Assembly: GCF_000336385.2 (NCBI RefSeq)
Contig: NZ_HG424559.1
Span: forward strand, 66,390-130,389
DNA from: Lysobacter antibioticus HS124
Lineage (GTDB): Bacteria > Pseudomonadota > Gammaproteobacteria > Xanthomonadales > Xanthomonadaceae
DNA: 64,000 nt
Direction of reading: 5' to 3'
The position numbers and the translations under genes are program-made. Every line of letters starts with the position of its first letter. Positions within the stretch are counted from its first letter, which is position 1. The notes under the pieces are model-generated. The model was not told where the DNA came from, did not search any database, and saw nothing but the letters and a program-made list of their open reading frames with translations. Positions 41,448 to 51,913 of the stretch are shown in pieces.

Positions 41448-42383
41448 TCAACCGCCCTGCGCGGCCCAACGGAACAGCCGCTGCGGCTGCAGCCGGCCCT
41501 CGCCCTGGCGCAGGCCCAGCCCCAGGCAGCGCCCGGCCTCGCCGAACACGGCCACCAGCCCGGGTTCGCCGGCCTCGCAGGGCACCGCCTGGCCGCGCCC
41601 CAGGCGCGCCGCCGCCGCCGCGTCCAGTTCGACCCGGCCGAAGCCGCTCAGCCCGGCTTCGATCGGCAACAGGCATTCGTCGAGGGCGCGGTCGCTGCCC
41701 TCGCCGGCCAGTTCGCGCAATCGCTCCAGAGTGATCATCTGCGGCTGCAGGAAGGGCTCGACCCAGAGCCGGCGCAGGCGGGCGACGTGGGCGCCGCAGC
41801 CCAGGGCTTCGCCGAGGTCGCGCACCAGGCTGCGCACGTAGGTGCCCGAGCCGCATTCCACCTGCAGGTGCAGCAGGCGCGCGCCCTCGCGGCCGGTCAG
41901 GCTCAGCGAATGCACCGTCACTTCGCGCTCGGGCGCCTCGATCGCCTCGCCGCGGCGGGCCTTGGCGTACAGCGGCTCGCCGCCCTGCTTGAGCGCGGAA
42001 TAGATCGGCGCGCGCTGGCGGATCGTGCCGCGCAGCGGCGCCAGCGCCGCCTCGATGGCGGCGTCGTCGAACTCCGGCACCGGCCGCTCGCGCAGCGGCG
42101 CGCCGTCGGCGTCGTCGCTGTCGGTGGTCAGGCCGAGCACGGCGGTGGTGGTATAGGCCTTGCGCGCGCCCAGCAGCAAACCGGCGATCTTGGTCGCCTC
42201 GCCGAAGCACAGCGGCAACAGGCCGGTGGCCAGCGGGTCCAGGCTGCCGGTGTGGCCGCCCTTCTCCGCGCGAAACAAGTGTCGCGCCTGCTGCAGTGCC
42301 TGATTCGAGCTCAGGCCTTGCGGTTTGTCGAGCAGCAGAATGCCGTCGACATTGCGCCATTGGCGTTTACGCGTGGTGTTCAA
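41448..42383 (-). CDS. truB: tRNA pseudouridine-55 synthase
   Basis: This 311-residue enzyme makes pseudouridine 55 in the T-loop of tRNAs. Motifs: [38 protein letters not shown] (the Asp of SLDPLATG is catalytic), [16 protein letters not shown] and [16 protein letters not shown], plus a C-terminal PUA-like part. No ATG lies at the expected position; the family start [10 protein letters not shown] is preceded by TTG at 42381-42383, which I use. An in-frame ATG at 42449 would give 333 residues, with extra sequence unlike the family. Confidence 0.93.
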   Translation of the reverse strand: MNTTRKRQWRNVDGILLLDKPQGLSSNQALQQARHLFRAEKGGHTGSLDPLATGLLPLCFGEATKIAGLLLGARKAYTTTAVLGLTTDSDDADGAPLRERPVPEFDDAAIEAALAPLRGTIRQRAPIYSALKQGGEPLYAKARRGEAIEAPEREVTVHSLSLTGREGARLLHLQVECGSGTYVRSLVRDLGEALGCGAHVARLRRLWVEPFLQPQMITLERLRELAGEGSDRALDECLLPIEAGLSGFGRVELDAAAAARLGRGQAVPCEAGEPGLVAVFGEAGRCLGLGLRQGEGRLQPQRLFRWAAQGG

Positions 42384-42567
42384 GCAGGGCGTCCGGGTTG
42401 GAAGTTCGCGGCCGCAGCGGCCGCAAGGCGGATGGCCGAATGCTCCCATATTGCGCAGCCAGCGGCGCGTGAAGCAGCGCGCGCCGACCGGCGGTCGCCG
42501 CCGCGCGGGCGCGGGGACCGGATCGGGATTCGGCGGAAGGGGGCGGGCCGAGCCGCCCGGGCGCGGC

Positions 42568-42954
42568 TCAGCCGGCCTTGCCGTCGTCGTCGCTGTCGCC
42601 GGCATCGGCCGGCGGCAGGTCGCGCAACAGGATGTTGATGCGCTCGCCGCGATCGACCGAATCGTCGTAATGGAAATGCAGCTCCGGCACATGGCGCAGC
42701 TTCATCGCCCGGCCGAGCTGGAAGCGCAGCTCGCGCGCCAGCTCCTTGAGCGCCTTGACCGCCTCGGCGGCGCGCTCGCTCTGCAGCGCGGTCACGAACA
42801 CCTTGGCATGGGCCAGGTCGCGGCTGATTTCGACGTCGGACACGCTGACCGACGGCAGGCCGTGCTCGCGCACGGCCTCGTGCACCAGCGTCCCGAGCTC
42901 GCGACGGAGCTGGGCGGAAACGCGATCGGTGCGGTGGAACGATTTGCTTGGCAT
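42568..42954 (-). CDS. rbfA: Ribosome-binding factor A
   Basis: This 128-residue 30S maturation factor begins [20 protein letters not shown] and contains the KH-like core ([44 protein letters not shown]) and an acidic tail ([12 protein letters not shown]). It acts on 16S rRNA helix 1 during late assembly and cold adaptation. It sits between infB and truB; a heptamer-repeat array separates it from infB. Confidence 0.97.
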   Translation of the reverse strand: MPSKSFHRTDRVSAQLRRELGTLVHEAVREHGLPSVSVSDVEISRDLAHAKVFVTALQSERAAEAVKALKELARELRFQLGRAMKLRHVPELHFHYDDSVDRGERINILLRDLPPADAGDSDDDGKAG

Positions 42955-42958
42955 CAGG

Positions 42959-43062
42959 GATTCGTGATTCGGGATTTGGGATTGGTCAAAGCAAGCATCG
43001 CGGGAGCCGGGAGATTCGGGGTCCGCCTTGCGAACCCCGAATCCCCAATCCCGAATCCCGGC
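42959..43062. repeat. Inverted pair of heptamer arrays, site B (infB-rbfA)
   Basis: GATTCGTGATTCGGGATTTGGGATTGG at the left (about 42959-42986) faces CCCCGAATCCCCAATCCCGAATCCCGG at the right (about 43034-43060). It fills the whole gap between infB and rbfA inside an essential operon, so the mRNA would carry a strong stem-loop there. Confidence 0.85.
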
Positions 43063-45687
43063 TTACAGCGTGCGCTGAACCTCGATGCGCTCGAAGCACT
43101 CGATCTGGTCGCCCGGCTTGACGTCGTTGTACTGCTTGACGCCGATGCCGCACTCGGTGCCGTTGCGCACTTCGTCGACGTTCTCCTTGAACCGGCGCAG
43201 CGATTCCAGCTCGCCTTCGAAAATGACCGCATTGTCGCGCAGCACACGGATCGGCTTGCTGCGCTTGACCACGCCTTCCACGACCATGCAGCCGGCGACC
43301 GCGCCGAACTTCGAGCTGCGGAACACGTCGCGCACTTCGGCGATGCCGATGATCTCTTCGCGGATCTCGACGCCGAGGATGCCCGAGGCCACCTGCTTCA
43401 CCTGGTCGATCACGTCATAGATGATCGAGAAGTAGCGCAGGTCGACGCCGTTGGACTCGATGATGCGGCGGGCCGAAGCGTCGGCGCGGACGTTGAAGCC
43501 GATCACCGTGGCCTTGGCGGTGGCCGCGGCGTTGGCGTCGGACTCGGTGATGCCGCCGACGCCCGAGCTGATCACGTTGATCCGGATCTGATCGTTCGAC
43601 AACGCCACCAGCGCCTGGCGCAGCGCTTCCACCGAACCCTGCACGTCGGCCTTGACCACCAGGTTGAGGCTCAGCTGGCCCTCGCCCTTGCCCAGCTGGG
43701 CCATGATGTCTTCCATGCGGTTGCCGGCCTGGGCGACCAGGCGCGACTCGCGGCGCTTGGCGTCGCGCTGCTGCGCCACGTCCTTGGCCAGGCGTTCGTC
43801 GTCGACGACCACGAAGTCGTCGCCGGCGTCGGGCACGCCCGACAGGCCCAGCACCTGCACCGGGATCGACGGACCGGCGCTTTCGACCTGCTTGCCGGTT
43901 TCGTCGAACAGGGCGCGGACGCGGCCGTAATGCACGCCGCACACCAGATAGTCGCCCTTCTTGAGCTGGCCCTGCTGCACCAGCACGGTCGCGACCGGGC
44001 CGCGGCCCTTGTCGAGCGCGGATTCGATCACCGTACCGGTGGCGCGGCCGACCGGAACCGCCTGCAGCTCAAGCACTTCGGCCTGCAGCGAGATCGCATC
44101 GAGCAGATCGTCGACGCCGGCGCCGGTCTTGGCCGACAGCTCGACCATCTGGGTCTCGCCGCCGAACTCTTCGGCCACCACTTCCTCGCCGAGCAGTTCG
44201 TTCTTGACCCGCAGCGGATCGGCGTCGGACTTGTCGATCTTGTTGATCGCCACGATCAGCGGCACGCCGGCCGCCTTGGCGTGCTGCACGGCTTCCTTGG
44301 TCTGCGGCATGACGCCGTCGTCGGCGGCGACCACCAGCACCACGATGTCGGTCAGCTTGGCGCCGCGCGCGCGCATCGAGGTGAAGGCGGCATGGCCCGG
44401 GGTGTCGAGGAAGCTGATCACGCCCTTCGGCGTTTCGACGTGGTACGCGCCGATGTGCTGGGTGATGCCGCCGGCTTCGCCCGAGGCGACCTTGGTGCGG
44501 CGGATGTAGTCCAGCAGCGAGGTCTTGCCGTGGTCGACGTGGCCCATGATCGTGACCACCGGCGGACGCGGCGCCTTGTCGCCCTGCGTCTCCTCGACGT
44601 GTGCGATCAGCGCATCCTCGGCGTCGTTGGCGTTGGCCTTGATCACGGTGTGGCCGAGTTCTTCGGTCACCAGCGCCGCGGTGTCGTGGTCGATGGACTG
44701 GTTGATGGTCGCCATGACGCCCATCTTGAACAGCGCCTTGACCACGTCGCCGCCCTTGAGCGCGAGCTTCTGCGCCAGGTCGGCCACGGTGATGGTGTCG
44801 CCGATCGCGACTTCGCGCACGATCGGCGCGGTCGGACGCGAGAAGCCGTGCTGGCCGCCGCCGGAGCGCGACTGCTCGGACTGGCGGCGCGGCTGCGGCT
44901 TGGACTTGCCGCGCGAGCTGCTGCTGCGGCGGGCCCGGTCGGAGGCGCTGAGGTGCAGCTGGCCGGCGAAGCGGTTGGCCGCATCGTCGTCCTCGACGCC
45001 GGCGACCATCGCGTGCGAGCCGCGGGTCTTGTGGCGCGCGGCGCTGTTGCGGTCGTCGGCGCGCGGCGCGACGGCCGGCGCCGGCTTCGGATGGCCGTGG
45101 CCGTGAACGCTCGGCGGCTTGCGCGCCGGCTCCTGCTCGGCGGTCGGCGCGGCCGCGCTGGCGTCGGCCAGCTTGGTCCGGGCTTCCTCTTCGGCCTTGG
45201 CCCGCGCTGCGTCCTCGGCGGCCTGGCGCGCGGCCTCGACGGCCTCGGCGCGACGGCGGTCGTCCTCGGCCAGGCGCTGCTGCTCGGCCAGGTTGCGCTG
45301 CTTGGACTCCTCGAGCTTGCGCAGGATCTCCGCGCGCTCGTCGTTGTCCGTCGCGCCCGAACCGCCCTCGTTCGGCTTGACCAAGGTCACCTTCTTGCGC
45401 ACGACCACGTCGACGGTGGTGCGGTTCTTGCCGCCGCCGACGGTGATTTCCTGCTTGCGGCTGCGGTTGAGGGTGATCTTCTTCGACGCCTCGTCCGCAT
45501 CGGCCGGCTTGTCGGCCTTGCCGTGGGAGCGCTTGAGGAAGCCGAGCAGCTTGACTTTTTCGATGCTGGTCACGACCTGGTCGGGGCCGCTGAACTTCAT
45601 GCCGGCCTCGGCCAGCTGTTCCAGCAACTTCTCGACCGGCGTGTTCACCAGTTCGGCCAGCTTGCGGATGGTGGTTTGCTGCGACAT
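43063..45687 (-). CDS. infB: Translation initiation factor IF-2
   Basis: This 874-residue GTPase brings initiator fMet-tRNA to the 30S subunit. It has the IF2-N domain ([21 protein letters not shown]), a long charged Ala/Glu/Arg-rich linker (~100-290), a second IF2-N-like region, the G domain with [20 protein letters not shown] and NKIDKSDAD, and domains II-IV ending [17 protein letters not shown] at 45687 gives the family N-terminus. The initiator tRNA gene heads the same cluster. Confidence 0.98.
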   Translation of the reverse strand: MSQQTTIRKLAELVNTPVEKLLEQLAEAGMKFSGPDQVVTSIEKVKLLGFLKRSHGKADKPADADEASKKITLNRSRKQEITVGGGKNRTTVDVVVRKKVTLVKPNEGGSGATDNDERAEILRKLEESKQRNLAEQQRLAEDDRRRAEAVEAARQAAEDAARAKAEEEARTKLADASAAAPTAEQEPARKPPSVHGHGHPKPAPAVAPRADDRNSAARHKTRGSHAMVAGVEDDDAANRFAGQLHLSASDRARRSSSSRGKSKPQPRRQSEQSRSGGGQHGFSRPTAPIVREVAIGDTITVADLAQKLALKGGDVVKALFKMGVMATINQSIDHDTAALVTEELGHTVIKANANDAEDALIAHVEETQGDKAPRPPVVTIMGHVDHGKTSLLDYIRRTKVASGEAGGITQHIGAYHVETPKGVISFLDTPGHAAFTSMRARGAKLTDIVVLVVAADDGVMPQTKEAVQHAKAAGVPLIVAINKIDKSDADPLRVKNELLGEEVVAEEFGGETQMVELSAKTGAGVDDLLDAISLQAEVLELQAVPVGRATGTVIESALDKGRGPVATVLVQQGQLKKGDYLVCGVHYGRVRALFDETGKQVESAGPSIPVQVLGLSGVPDAGDDFVVVDDERLAKDVAQQRDAKRRESRLVAQAGNRMEDIMAQLGKGEGQLSLNLVVKADVQGSVEALRQALVALSNDQIRINVISSGVGGITESDANAAATAKATVIGFNVRADASARRIIESNGVDLRYFSIIYDVIDQVKQVASGILGVEIREEIIGIAEVRDVFRSSKFGAVAGCMVVEGVVKRSKPIRVLRDNAVIFEGELESLRRFKENVDEVRNGTECGIGVKQYNDVKPGDQIECFERIEVQRTL

Positions 45688-45908
45688 TCGGTTTTCCGTG
45701 TCCTCGTGGCGCGGGACGGATCCCGCGCGTGATGGCGCCATTCTAGCTCCGCGCGCGCCGCACGACCGGCTCGCGCAGGCCTTCTTGGCCTGCCCGCGGA
45801 CCGGGCCATGCCCGATCCTGCGAATCCGCGCCCGGCCGGGCCGGTGGCGGGGTGCCGCAAGACGCTCCCCGGAGCCTCTTGCGGCGGTGATTACCTCGAC
45901 TCGCTAAT
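45688..45908 (-). other. nusA-infB spacer
   Basis: 221 bases between nusA and infB contain no gene. I see no clear promoter or terminator with a T run, so read-through is expected. Confidence 0.4.
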
Positions 45909-47396
45909 TCACTCGAACCAGTGCTTGCGCGCTTCCATGATCAGGGCCTTGGCCCGCTCTTCGTCCACGCCCTCGATATCGGTCAGCTCGTCGGTGGCCA
46001 GGTCGGCCAGGTCGTCGCGGGTGACCACGCCGCGCGAGGCGAGCGTGAACGCCAGCGCCTCGTCCATGCCGTCCAGCGACAGCAGGTCGGCGGCGGGCTG
46101 GTGCTCGTCGAGCTCCTCTTCGGCGGCCAGGGCCTCGTTGAGCAGGGCGTCGCGGGCGCGGGCGCGCAGCTCCTCGACGATGTCCTCGTCGAAGCCCTCC
46201 ACCGCCAGCAGCTCGCCGACCGGCACGTAGGCGATTTCCTCGACCGTGCTGAAGCCTTCCGAGACCAGGATGCCGGCGATTTCCTCGTCGACCTCGAGCT
46301 TGTCCTGGAACAGCTGACGCGCCGACGCCTGTTCGGCCTCGGACTTGGCGGTGACCTGGTCCTGGGTCATGACGTTGAGCTGCCAGCCCGACAGGCGGCT
46401 GGCCAGGCGCACGTTCTGGCCGCCCTTGCCGATCGCCTGGGCCAGACGGTCCTCGGCCACGGCCAGGTCCATCGAATGCTTTTCTTCGTCGACGATGATC
46501 GACTGCACTTCCGCCGGCGCCATCGCGTTGATCACGAACTGGGCCGGATTGTCCGACCACAGCACGATGTCCACGCGCTCGCCGTTGAGTTCGTTCGACA
46601 CCGCCTGCACGCGCGAACCGCGCATGCCGATGCAGGCGCCGATCGGATCGGTGCGGTTGTCGTGGGCGAGCACGGCGATCTTGGCGCGGTCGCCCGGATC
46701 GCGCGCGCAGGCCTTGATCGAGACCAGGCCCTGGCCGACTTCCGGCACTTCGAGCTTGAACAGCTCCATCATGAATTCCGGCGCGGCGCGGCTGATGAAC
46801 AGCTGCGGGCCGCGCGGCTCGGTGCGCACGTCCTGCAGGTAGCCGCGGACGCGGTCGCCGGCGCGCAGCACGTCGCGCGGGATGCCCTTGTCCTTGGGGA
46901 TGATCGCCTCGGCGTTGCCGCCCAGGTCGACGTAGATGTTGCCGCGCTCCACGCGCTTGACGATGCCGGTGACCAGTTCGCCGACGCGGTCCTTCCACGC
47001 GTCGACGACCTGCGCGCGCTCGGCTTCGCGCACGCGCTGCACGATCACCTGCTTGGCGGCCTGGGCGGCGATGCGGCCGAATTCGGGGTTCTCGATCTGC
47101 TCTTCGATGTAATCGCCGACCTCGACGCCTTCGACCTCGTCGACCGCGTCCATCAGGCGGATCTGGCGGTCCGGCGACTCCATGACCACGTCGTCGGCCA
47201 CCACTTCCATGCGCCGGAACGTCTCGTAGCTGCCGTCCTTCTGGTCGATGGACACGCGCACCAGCACATCCTCGTCGTGGTAGCGCTTCTTCGCGGCCGA
47301 AGCCAGCGCGGCCTCGATGGCCTCGAAGATGACCTCGCGCGGCACGCCCTTTTCGTTGGCGACCGCATCCACCACCAGCAACAGTTCCTTGCTCAT
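45909..47396 (-). CDS. nusA: Transcription termination/antitermination factor NusA
   Basis: This 495-residue protein binds RNA polymerase and nascent RNA and controls pausing, termination and antitermination. It has an N-terminal polymerase-binding domain (SKELLLVVDAVANEKGVPRE), an S1 domain (ELVTGIVKRVERGNIYVDLGG), two KH domains (IGACIGMRGSRVQAV, IGKGGQNVRLASRLSGWQLNV), and C-terminal acidic repeats (FSTVEEIAYVPVGELLAVEGF; LADLATDELTDIEGVDEERA). MSKELL at 47396 is preferred to an upstream in-frame start. It follows rimP in the standard order. Confidence 0.98.
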   Translation of the reverse strand: MSKELLLVVDAVANEKGVPREVIFEAIEAALASAAKKRYHDEDVLVRVSIDQKDGSYETFRRMEVVADDVVMESPDRQIRLMDAVDEVEGVEVGDYIEEQIENPEFGRIAAQAAKQVIVQRVREAERAQVVDAWKDRVGELVTGIVKRVERGNIYVDLGGNAEAIIPKDKGIPRDVLRAGDRVRGYLQDVRTEPRGPQLFISRAAPEFMMELFKLEVPEVGQGLVSIKACARDPGDRAKIAVLAHDNRTDPIGACIGMRGSRVQAVSNELNGERVDIVLWSDNPAQFVINAMAPAEVQSIIVDEEKHSMDLAVAEDRLAQAIGKGGQNVRLASRLSGWQLNVMTQDQVTAKSEAEQASARQLFQDKLEVDEEIAGILVSEGFSTVEEIAYVPVGELLAVEGFDEDIVEELRARARDALLNEALAAEEELDEHQPAADLLSLDGMDEALAFTLASRGVVTRDDLADLATDELTDIEGVDEERAKALIMEARKHWFE

Positions 47397-47480
47397 TTCG
47401 TCACTCCGCACGGGTCGGCGTTCCGCCGCCGGCTTTTCGGGTTGGTAATCGGCTGGAAGCGTCCCGCGCTCCCATGTTCG

Positions 47481-48068
47481 TCACTTCTTCTTCGACGCGT
47501 CCTGCTTCGAAGCCTTGTCCTTGGCCGGCTTGCCGCGGCTCGGGCTGCCCTTGCTCGGGGCGAAGCCCAGCGCGGCCCAGTCCGGCACGATCCGGCCCTT
47601 GTCGATGTTCGAAAACGGCACCGCGAACCGCACGCCGTCGACCGCGAACGCGACCTGCTCGCCCTCCACGCCGAGGATCTCCCCCTGCAGGCGGCGACGG
47701 CCTTCGTGCGGCAGCTTGAGGCCGACCTTGGCGGTCTCGCCGGCGAAACGGCGGTAGTGCTCGATCGTGAATAGCGGCCGGTCGATGCCCGGCGAGGACA
47801 CTTCGAGGTTGTAGTTGCCGCTGATCGGGTCCTCGACGTCGAGCTGCGCCGACACTTCGCGGCTGACCGCTTCGCAATCTTCGATCGTCACCGAGCGCGG
47901 CTCCTGGCCTTCCGGCGTGGCGTCGAGCTCGGCCGCCGGCACGTCGATGTACAGGCGCAGGGTCGCGCTGCCCGGCGCCGGCAGGTATTCGATGCCGAGC
48001 AGCTCCACGCCCAGCGACGCGATGGTCGGAGCGAGCATTTCGGCGATTTGGGTGGCCTTGTCCGTCAC
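47481..48068 (-). CDS. rimP: Ribosome maturation factor RimP
   Basis: This 195-residue 30S assembly factor contains [41 protein letters not shown] and [24 protein letters not shown], the family's conserved core, followed by an SH3-like domain and an unusually Lys/Ser/Pro-rich C-terminal tail. The start is taken as GTG at 48066-48068 ([14 protein letters not shown]), the expected family N-terminus; the frame stays open to 48233. It is the first protein gene after the initiator tRNA. Confidence 0.94.
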   Translation of the reverse strand: MTDKATQIAEMLAPTIASLGVELLGIEYLPAPGSATLRLYIDVPAAELDATPEGQEPRSVTIEDCEAVSREVSAQLDVEDPISGNYNLEVSSPGIDRPLFTIEHYRRFAGETAKVGLKLPHEGRRRLQGEILGVEGEQVAFAVDGVRFAVPFSNIDKGRIVPDWAALGFAPSKGSPSRGKPAKDKASKQDASKKK

Positions 48069-48230
48069 GCGCCGGAACTCCCTATGTTGCGATTGCCAAG
48101 AGGTGCGACTGGTTACGACCAATCTTTCGATACGCGAAGCTTGTGTACGCCGAGCGGTAACCGCGAGGCCCTGCGGCTTGGTAGCGCCGCGAACCGCGTT
48201 GCGCCCCGGATCGCGGAAACGCAGAAACGA

Positions 48231-48253
48231 CAAAGGGCCCGTTGGGCCCCTTG
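48231..48253 (-). terminator. Hairpin between initiator tRNA gene and rimP (partial terminator/attenuator)
   Basis: On the minus strand CAAGGGGCCC-AAC-GGGCCCTTTG is followed by a T-rich stretch (TCGTTTCTGCGTTT). It lies between the tRNA gene and rimP, where a partial terminator would set the ratio of tRNA to mRNA. Confidence 0.65.
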
Positions 48254-48359
48254 TCCGTTACCGCTGGATTTCGGCGTGATCGCGCGAGCAGAGCGCGACC
48301 ACAAAGCCCGAGCCTTAGGCAAAAAGAAAGCCTCCTTGGAGACTCTCTTCAGCCGAAGC

Positions 48360-48436
48360 TGGTAGCGGGGGCAGGATTTGAACCTGCGACCTTCGGGTTA
48401 TGAGCCCGACGAGCTGCCAGACTGCTCCACCCCGCA
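48360..48436 (-). tRNA. metY: Initiator tRNA-fMet (CAT anticodon)
   Basis: The 77-base minus-strand gene folds as a standard tRNA: TGCGGGG acceptor arm, D-arm GGAGCAGTCTGGCAGCTC, anticodon arm TCGGG-CTCATAA-CCCGA, T-arm GCAGG-TTCAAAT-CCTGC, and an encoded CCA. The three G-C pairs beside the anticodon loop and the unpaired 1:72 position are initiator hallmarks. Here the 1:72 pair reads U:U rather than the usual C:A. Its position at the head of rimP-nusA-infB matches metY of other gammaproteobacteria. Confidence 0.96.
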
Positions 48437-48552
48437 TCAGGCCGACCATGATAGCGGTCGGCGTCACTTCCTGCAAGCCTTCGATCTCGATTCGGGATCT
48501 CCGCTTGCCCTGCGTTCCGTGGTCGTTGCCGACTGCGTCTCGCAGGACCGCA

Positions 48553-48580
48553 ATAATAAGGCGGTTTCAAAATTATTCAA
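48553..48580 (-). promoter_or_regulatory. Probable sigma-70 promoter of the metY-rimP-nusA cluster
   Basis: On the minus strand TTGAAT, 16 bases and TATTAT give a near-consensus promoter about 110 bases upstream of the tRNA, followed by the GC-rich discriminator TGCGGTCC expected of a stringently controlled stable-RNA promoter. It lies in the only AT-rich stretch nearby. Confidence 0.6.
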
Positions 48581-48594
48581 GTCTTATTTCGGGA

Positions 48595-48715
48595 TTCGGG
48601 ATTCGGGATTCGGGATTGGCGAGCAGGCGCTCGTCGCTCCAACCCCACCCGCTATCCGCGCCCCACCCGCTAGCGGCGAACCGCTTGAACGAATCCCCAA
48701 TCCCGAATCCCGGCC
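48595..48715. repeat. Inverted pair of heptamer arrays, site C (nuoN-metY)
   Basis: Four GGGATTC-type heptamers at about 48592-48619 face GAATCCCCAATCCCGAATCCCGG at about 48690-48713. The pair sits between the nuo terminator and the metY promoter, so it separates two operons. Spacer sequence differs from the other sites. Confidence 0.85.
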
Positions 48716-48744
48716 CAAAAACAAAAGGGCCGCGAAGCGGCCCT
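48716..48744 (-). terminator. Terminator of the nuo operon
   Basis: On the minus strand AGGGCCGC-TTC-GCGGCCCT is followed by TTTTGTTTTT. It lies 27 bases past the nuoN stop codon. Confidence 0.9.
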
Positions 48745-48770
48745 CTCGTGACGCCTGCGGCCTAAAGGGC

Positions 48771-50216
48771 TCAGGCCTGGAAGGCGCGCAGGCACCAGTC
48801 CATGATCGGGTTCCAGGCGATGCCCAGCGCCAGCAGGCCCAGGGCGTTGACGCCGAACACCACGCGCAGCGGGCGGTCGTCGCTCGGCGCCGGCATCTTG
48901 CCGTCCGGCTCGTCGAAGTACATGGCCTTGATCACGCGCAGGTAGTAGAAGGCGCCGATCACCGCGAACACGATGCCGACGATCGCCAGCCACAGCATGT
49001 CGCCGTGCAGCGCGGCCTTGAGCACCGCCAGCTTGGCCCAGAAGCCCAGGAACGGCGGCAGGCCGGCCAGCGAGGCCATCACGCACAGGACCATGCCGGC
49101 CATCCACGGGCTGCGCGCGTTGAGGCCTTTGTAGTCGTCGATCTTGTCGGCCTCGAAACCGCGGCCGGACATGACGATGATCGCGGCGAAGGCCGCCGCC
49201 GACATCAGCGCGTAGCTGATGGCGTAGAACGCCGCCGCGGCGAAGCCCTGCCCGCCCCCGCCGGCCATGCCGATGAACAGGAAGCCGACGTGGGACACGG
49301 TCGAGTAAGCGAGCAGGCGCTTGAGGTTGGTCTGCACCAGCGCGCTGAGGTTGCCGATCGCCAGCGACAGCACCGCCAGACCGGCCAGCAGCAAGCGCCA
49401 GTGGCCGTCCTGGCCGGCCGCGCCGACTTCGAGCAGACGGTAGGTCATGCCGAACGCCGCCAGCTTCGGCGCCGCGCCGATGAACAACGTGATGGGAGTC
49501 GGCGCGCCCTGATAGACGTCCGGCAGCCACATGTGGAACGGCGCCGCGCCGAACTTGAAGGCGATGCCGGCGACCACGAACACCACGCCGGTGATCAACA
49601 TCAGCGAGGACGGGCCGACCTGGGTCGCGACCGCGATCTGGTCCAGCATCAGGCTGCCGGTGGCGCCGTAGATCAGCGACAGGCCGTACAGCAGCAGGCC
49701 CGAGGCCAGCGCGCCGAGCACGAAGTACTTGATCGCCGCTTCCGAGGCCAGCGGGCTGTCGCGATCGACCGCGACCAGCGCGTAGGAGCACAGCGCGAGC
49801 ATTTCCAGGCCCAGGTAGACCATCACCAGGCTGCCGGCCGAGACCAGCAGCATCATGCCGGCCAGGGCGAACAGCATCAGCACCGCGACTTCGCCCTTGT
49901 ACAGGCCGCGCGAGCGCAGGTAGGGCCAGGTATAGATCAGCGACAGGATGCCGACCACGCCGATGCCGAGCTTGAGCACGTCGGCGGCGGTATCGCGCAC
50001 GAACATGCCGGCCAGCACCGAACCGTGGCCGCCGACGTCGAAGGCGATCAGCGCGGTGGCGACCGCGACCGTCGCGATCGCGAACACGTGGGAGACGATG
50101 CGATTGCGCTCCTCGACGAACAGGTCGAGCATCAACAGCGCGAACGCGCCGAGGATCACCACCAGTTCGGGCAGCAGGGGCATCAGATCGGCGAAGGTCC
50201 GTACGGGCATGTTCAT
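48771..50216 (-). CDS. nuoN: NADH-quinone oxidoreductase subunit N
   Basis: This 481-residue antiporter-like membrane subunit of complex I has about 14 helices and takes part in proton pumping. Signatures: KRLLAYSTVSHVGFLFIG and FKFGAAPFHMWLPDVYQGAP, with the conserved Lys and Glu of this family. It is the last of 14 nuo genes; start ATG at 50216, 160 bases after nuoM. Confidence 0.97.
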   Translation of the reverse strand: MNMPVRTFADLMPLLPELVVILGAFALLMLDLFVEERNRIVSHVFAIATVAVATALIAFDVGGHGSVLAGMFVRDTAADVLKLGIGVVGILSLIYTWPYLRSRGLYKGEVAVLMLFALAGMMLLVSAGSLVMVYLGLEMLALCSYALVAVDRDSPLASEAAIKYFVLGALASGLLLYGLSLIYGATGSLMLDQIAVATQVGPSSLMLITGVVFVVAGIAFKFGAAPFHMWLPDVYQGAPTPITLFIGAAPKLAAFGMTYRLLEVGAAGQDGHWRLLLAGLAVLSLAIGNLSALVQTNLKRLLAYSTVSHVGFLFIGMAGGGGQGFAAAAFYAISYALMSAAAFAAIIVMSGRGFEADKIDDYKGLNARSPWMAGMVLCVMASLAGLPPFLGFWAKLAVLKAALHGDMLWLAIVGIVFAVIGAFYYLRVIKAMYFDEPDGKMPAPSDDRPLRVVFGVNALGLLALGIAWNPIMDWCLRAFQA

Positions 50217-50276
50217 TAGTGCATCTCTTGGCGGATCCGGCTCGGCGGCGAGCCTTGCTCTAGAAGCGAACGGAGG

Positions 50277-50347
50277 GAAGTGAGAAGTGAGCGCACCCGC
50301 GCCCTGCCTTTCTCCCGCCCCTCACTCCTCGCTGCTACTCACTTCCA
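50277..50347. repeat. GAAGTGA-type heptamer inverted pair (nuoM-nuoN)
   Basis: GGAAGTGAGAAGTGAG at 50276-50291 faces CTCACTCCTCGCTGCTACTCACTTCC at 50322-50347. The sequence differs from the GGGATTC arrays, but the design is the same: a short 7-base array and its imperfect inverted copy in an operon spacer. A GCGGGCCGACGGCCCGC hairpin follows at about 50353-50371. Confidence 0.6.
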
Positions 50348-50376
50348 GGACGGCGGGCCGACGGCCCGCTGTCCGC

Positions 50377-51894
50377 TTACAGCTTGCTGGCGACGATCTG
50401 GCTGGCCAGATTGGCGATCGCCGGTTCCATCAGGTCGGTCAAGGGCTTCGGCCACACGCCCAGGATCAGCACGCCGGCCGCGAACACGCCCAACACCAGC
50501 GCTTCGCGCGGGTTGATATCCTCGAGCTCGGCGACGTGGGCGTTGCCGACTTCGCCCCAGATCACCCGCTTGACCAGCCACAGGGTGTAGCCGGCGCCGA
50601 CGATCAGGGTGGTGGCCGCGCCGAACGCGATCAGCGGATGCTGTTGGAACGCGGCCAGGATGACCATGAATTCGCCGACGAAGCCCGAGGTGCCCGGCAA
50701 GCCCGAGTTGGCCATCGCGAACAAGACCACGAAAGCGGCGAACCACGGCATCACGTTGGCGACGCCGCCGTAGTCCTTGATCATGCGGCTGTGCATGCGG
50801 TCGTAGAGCACGCCGACGCAGGTGAACATCGCGCCCGACACGAAGCCGTGGCTGATCATCTGCACCATCGCGCCCTGCAGGCCCAGGCGCGCGGCGTCGG
50901 TACCGTGCGCGTCGCCGTTGTGGACCAGGGCGAAGGCGATGAAGGTGCCCAGGGTCACGAACCCCATGTGCGAGACCGACGAGTACGCGATCAGCTTCTT
51001 CATGTCGTCCTGGACCAGGGCGACCAGGCCGACGTAGATCACCGCGATCAGGCTCAGGGCGATCACCAACCAGGCCCATTCGTGGCCGGCATCCGGCACG
51101 ATCGGCAGGACGAAGCGCAGGAAACCGTAGCCGCCGATCTTCAGCATGATCGCCGCCAGGATCACCGAACCGGCGGTCGGCGCCTCGACGTGCGCGTCCG
51201 GCAACCAGGTGTGGACCGGGAACATCGGCACCTTGACCGCGAACGCGATCAGGAAACCGAAGAAGATCCACATCTGCTCGGTCGCGGTGAGCTGCAGCGC
51301 GTACATGTCCGCCAACTGCCAGCTGCCGCCCTTCAAGTACAGGTAGATCAACCCGACCAGCATGAACACCGAGCCGAGGAAGGTGTACAGGAAGAACTTC
51401 ACCGAGGCGTAGACGCGGCGCGGGCCGCCCCAGACGCCGATGATGATGAACATCGGGATCAGCATGCCCTCGAAGAACACGTAGAACAGCATCGCGTCCA
51501 GGGCGGAGAACACGCCGACCATCAGGCCTTCGAGGATCAGGAACGCGGCGTAGTACTGGCTGACGCGCTTGTCGATCGAGGTCCAGGCGCTGATCAGCAC
51601 CAGCATCGAGGTCAGCGTGGTCAGTGCGATCAGCGCCGCCGAGATGCCGTCCGCGCCGAGGTGGTAGCGGATGTCGTAGGCCGGAATCCAGGCGTGGTCT
51701 TCGACCAGCTGCATGTTCGCGCTGGCGAAATCGCCGTGGCTGAACATCAGCAGGCTCAGGCCGAGGGTGGCGATGGCCACGATCAGCGCGAACCAGCGCG
51801 CGGTGTTGGCGCGCTCGTTGCCGAACGCGAGGGTGGCGAAGCCGCCGAGAATCGGCAGCCAGATCAGAAGGCTAAGCAAGGGCACGGGGCTCAC
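50377..51894 (-). CDS. nuoM: NADH-quinone oxidoreductase subunit M
   Basis: This 505-residue antiporter-like proton-pumping subunit carries FPVHTWLPDAHVEAPTAGSV, KKLIAYSSVSHMGFVTLG and VPGTSGFVGEF-like GLPGTSGFVGEFMVI. The start is taken as GTG at 51892-51894 (SPVPLLSLLIWLPI) with AAGGAC upstream. An in-frame start at 51951 would lie inside nuoL. It is 19 bases from the nuoL stop. Confidence 0.96.
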   Translation of the reverse strand: MSPVPLLSLLIWLPILGGFATLAFGNERANTARWFALIVAIATLGLSLLMFSHGDFASANMQLVEDHAWIPAYDIRYHLGADGISAALIALTTLTSMLVLISAWTSIDKRVSQYYAAFLILEGLMVGVFSALDAMLFYVFFEGMLIPMFIIIGVWGGPRRVYASVKFFLYTFLGSVFMLVGLIYLYLKGGSWQLADMYALQLTATEQMWIFFGFLIAFAVKVPMFPVHTWLPDAHVEAPTAGSVILAAIMLKIGGYGFLRFVLPIVPDAGHEWAWLVIALSLIAVIYVGLVALVQDDMKKLIAYSSVSHMGFVTLGTFIAFALVHNGDAHGTDAARLGLQGAMVQMISHGFVSGAMFTCVGVLYDRMHSRMIKDYGGVANVMPWFAAFVVLFAMANSGLPGTSGFVGEFMVILAAFQQHPLIAFGAATTLIVGAGYTLWLVKRVIWGEVGNAHVAELEDINPREALVLGVFAAGVLILGVWPKPLTDLMEPAIANLASQIVASKL

Positions 51895-51913
51895 GTCGGG
51901 TGTCCTTGTCGGA

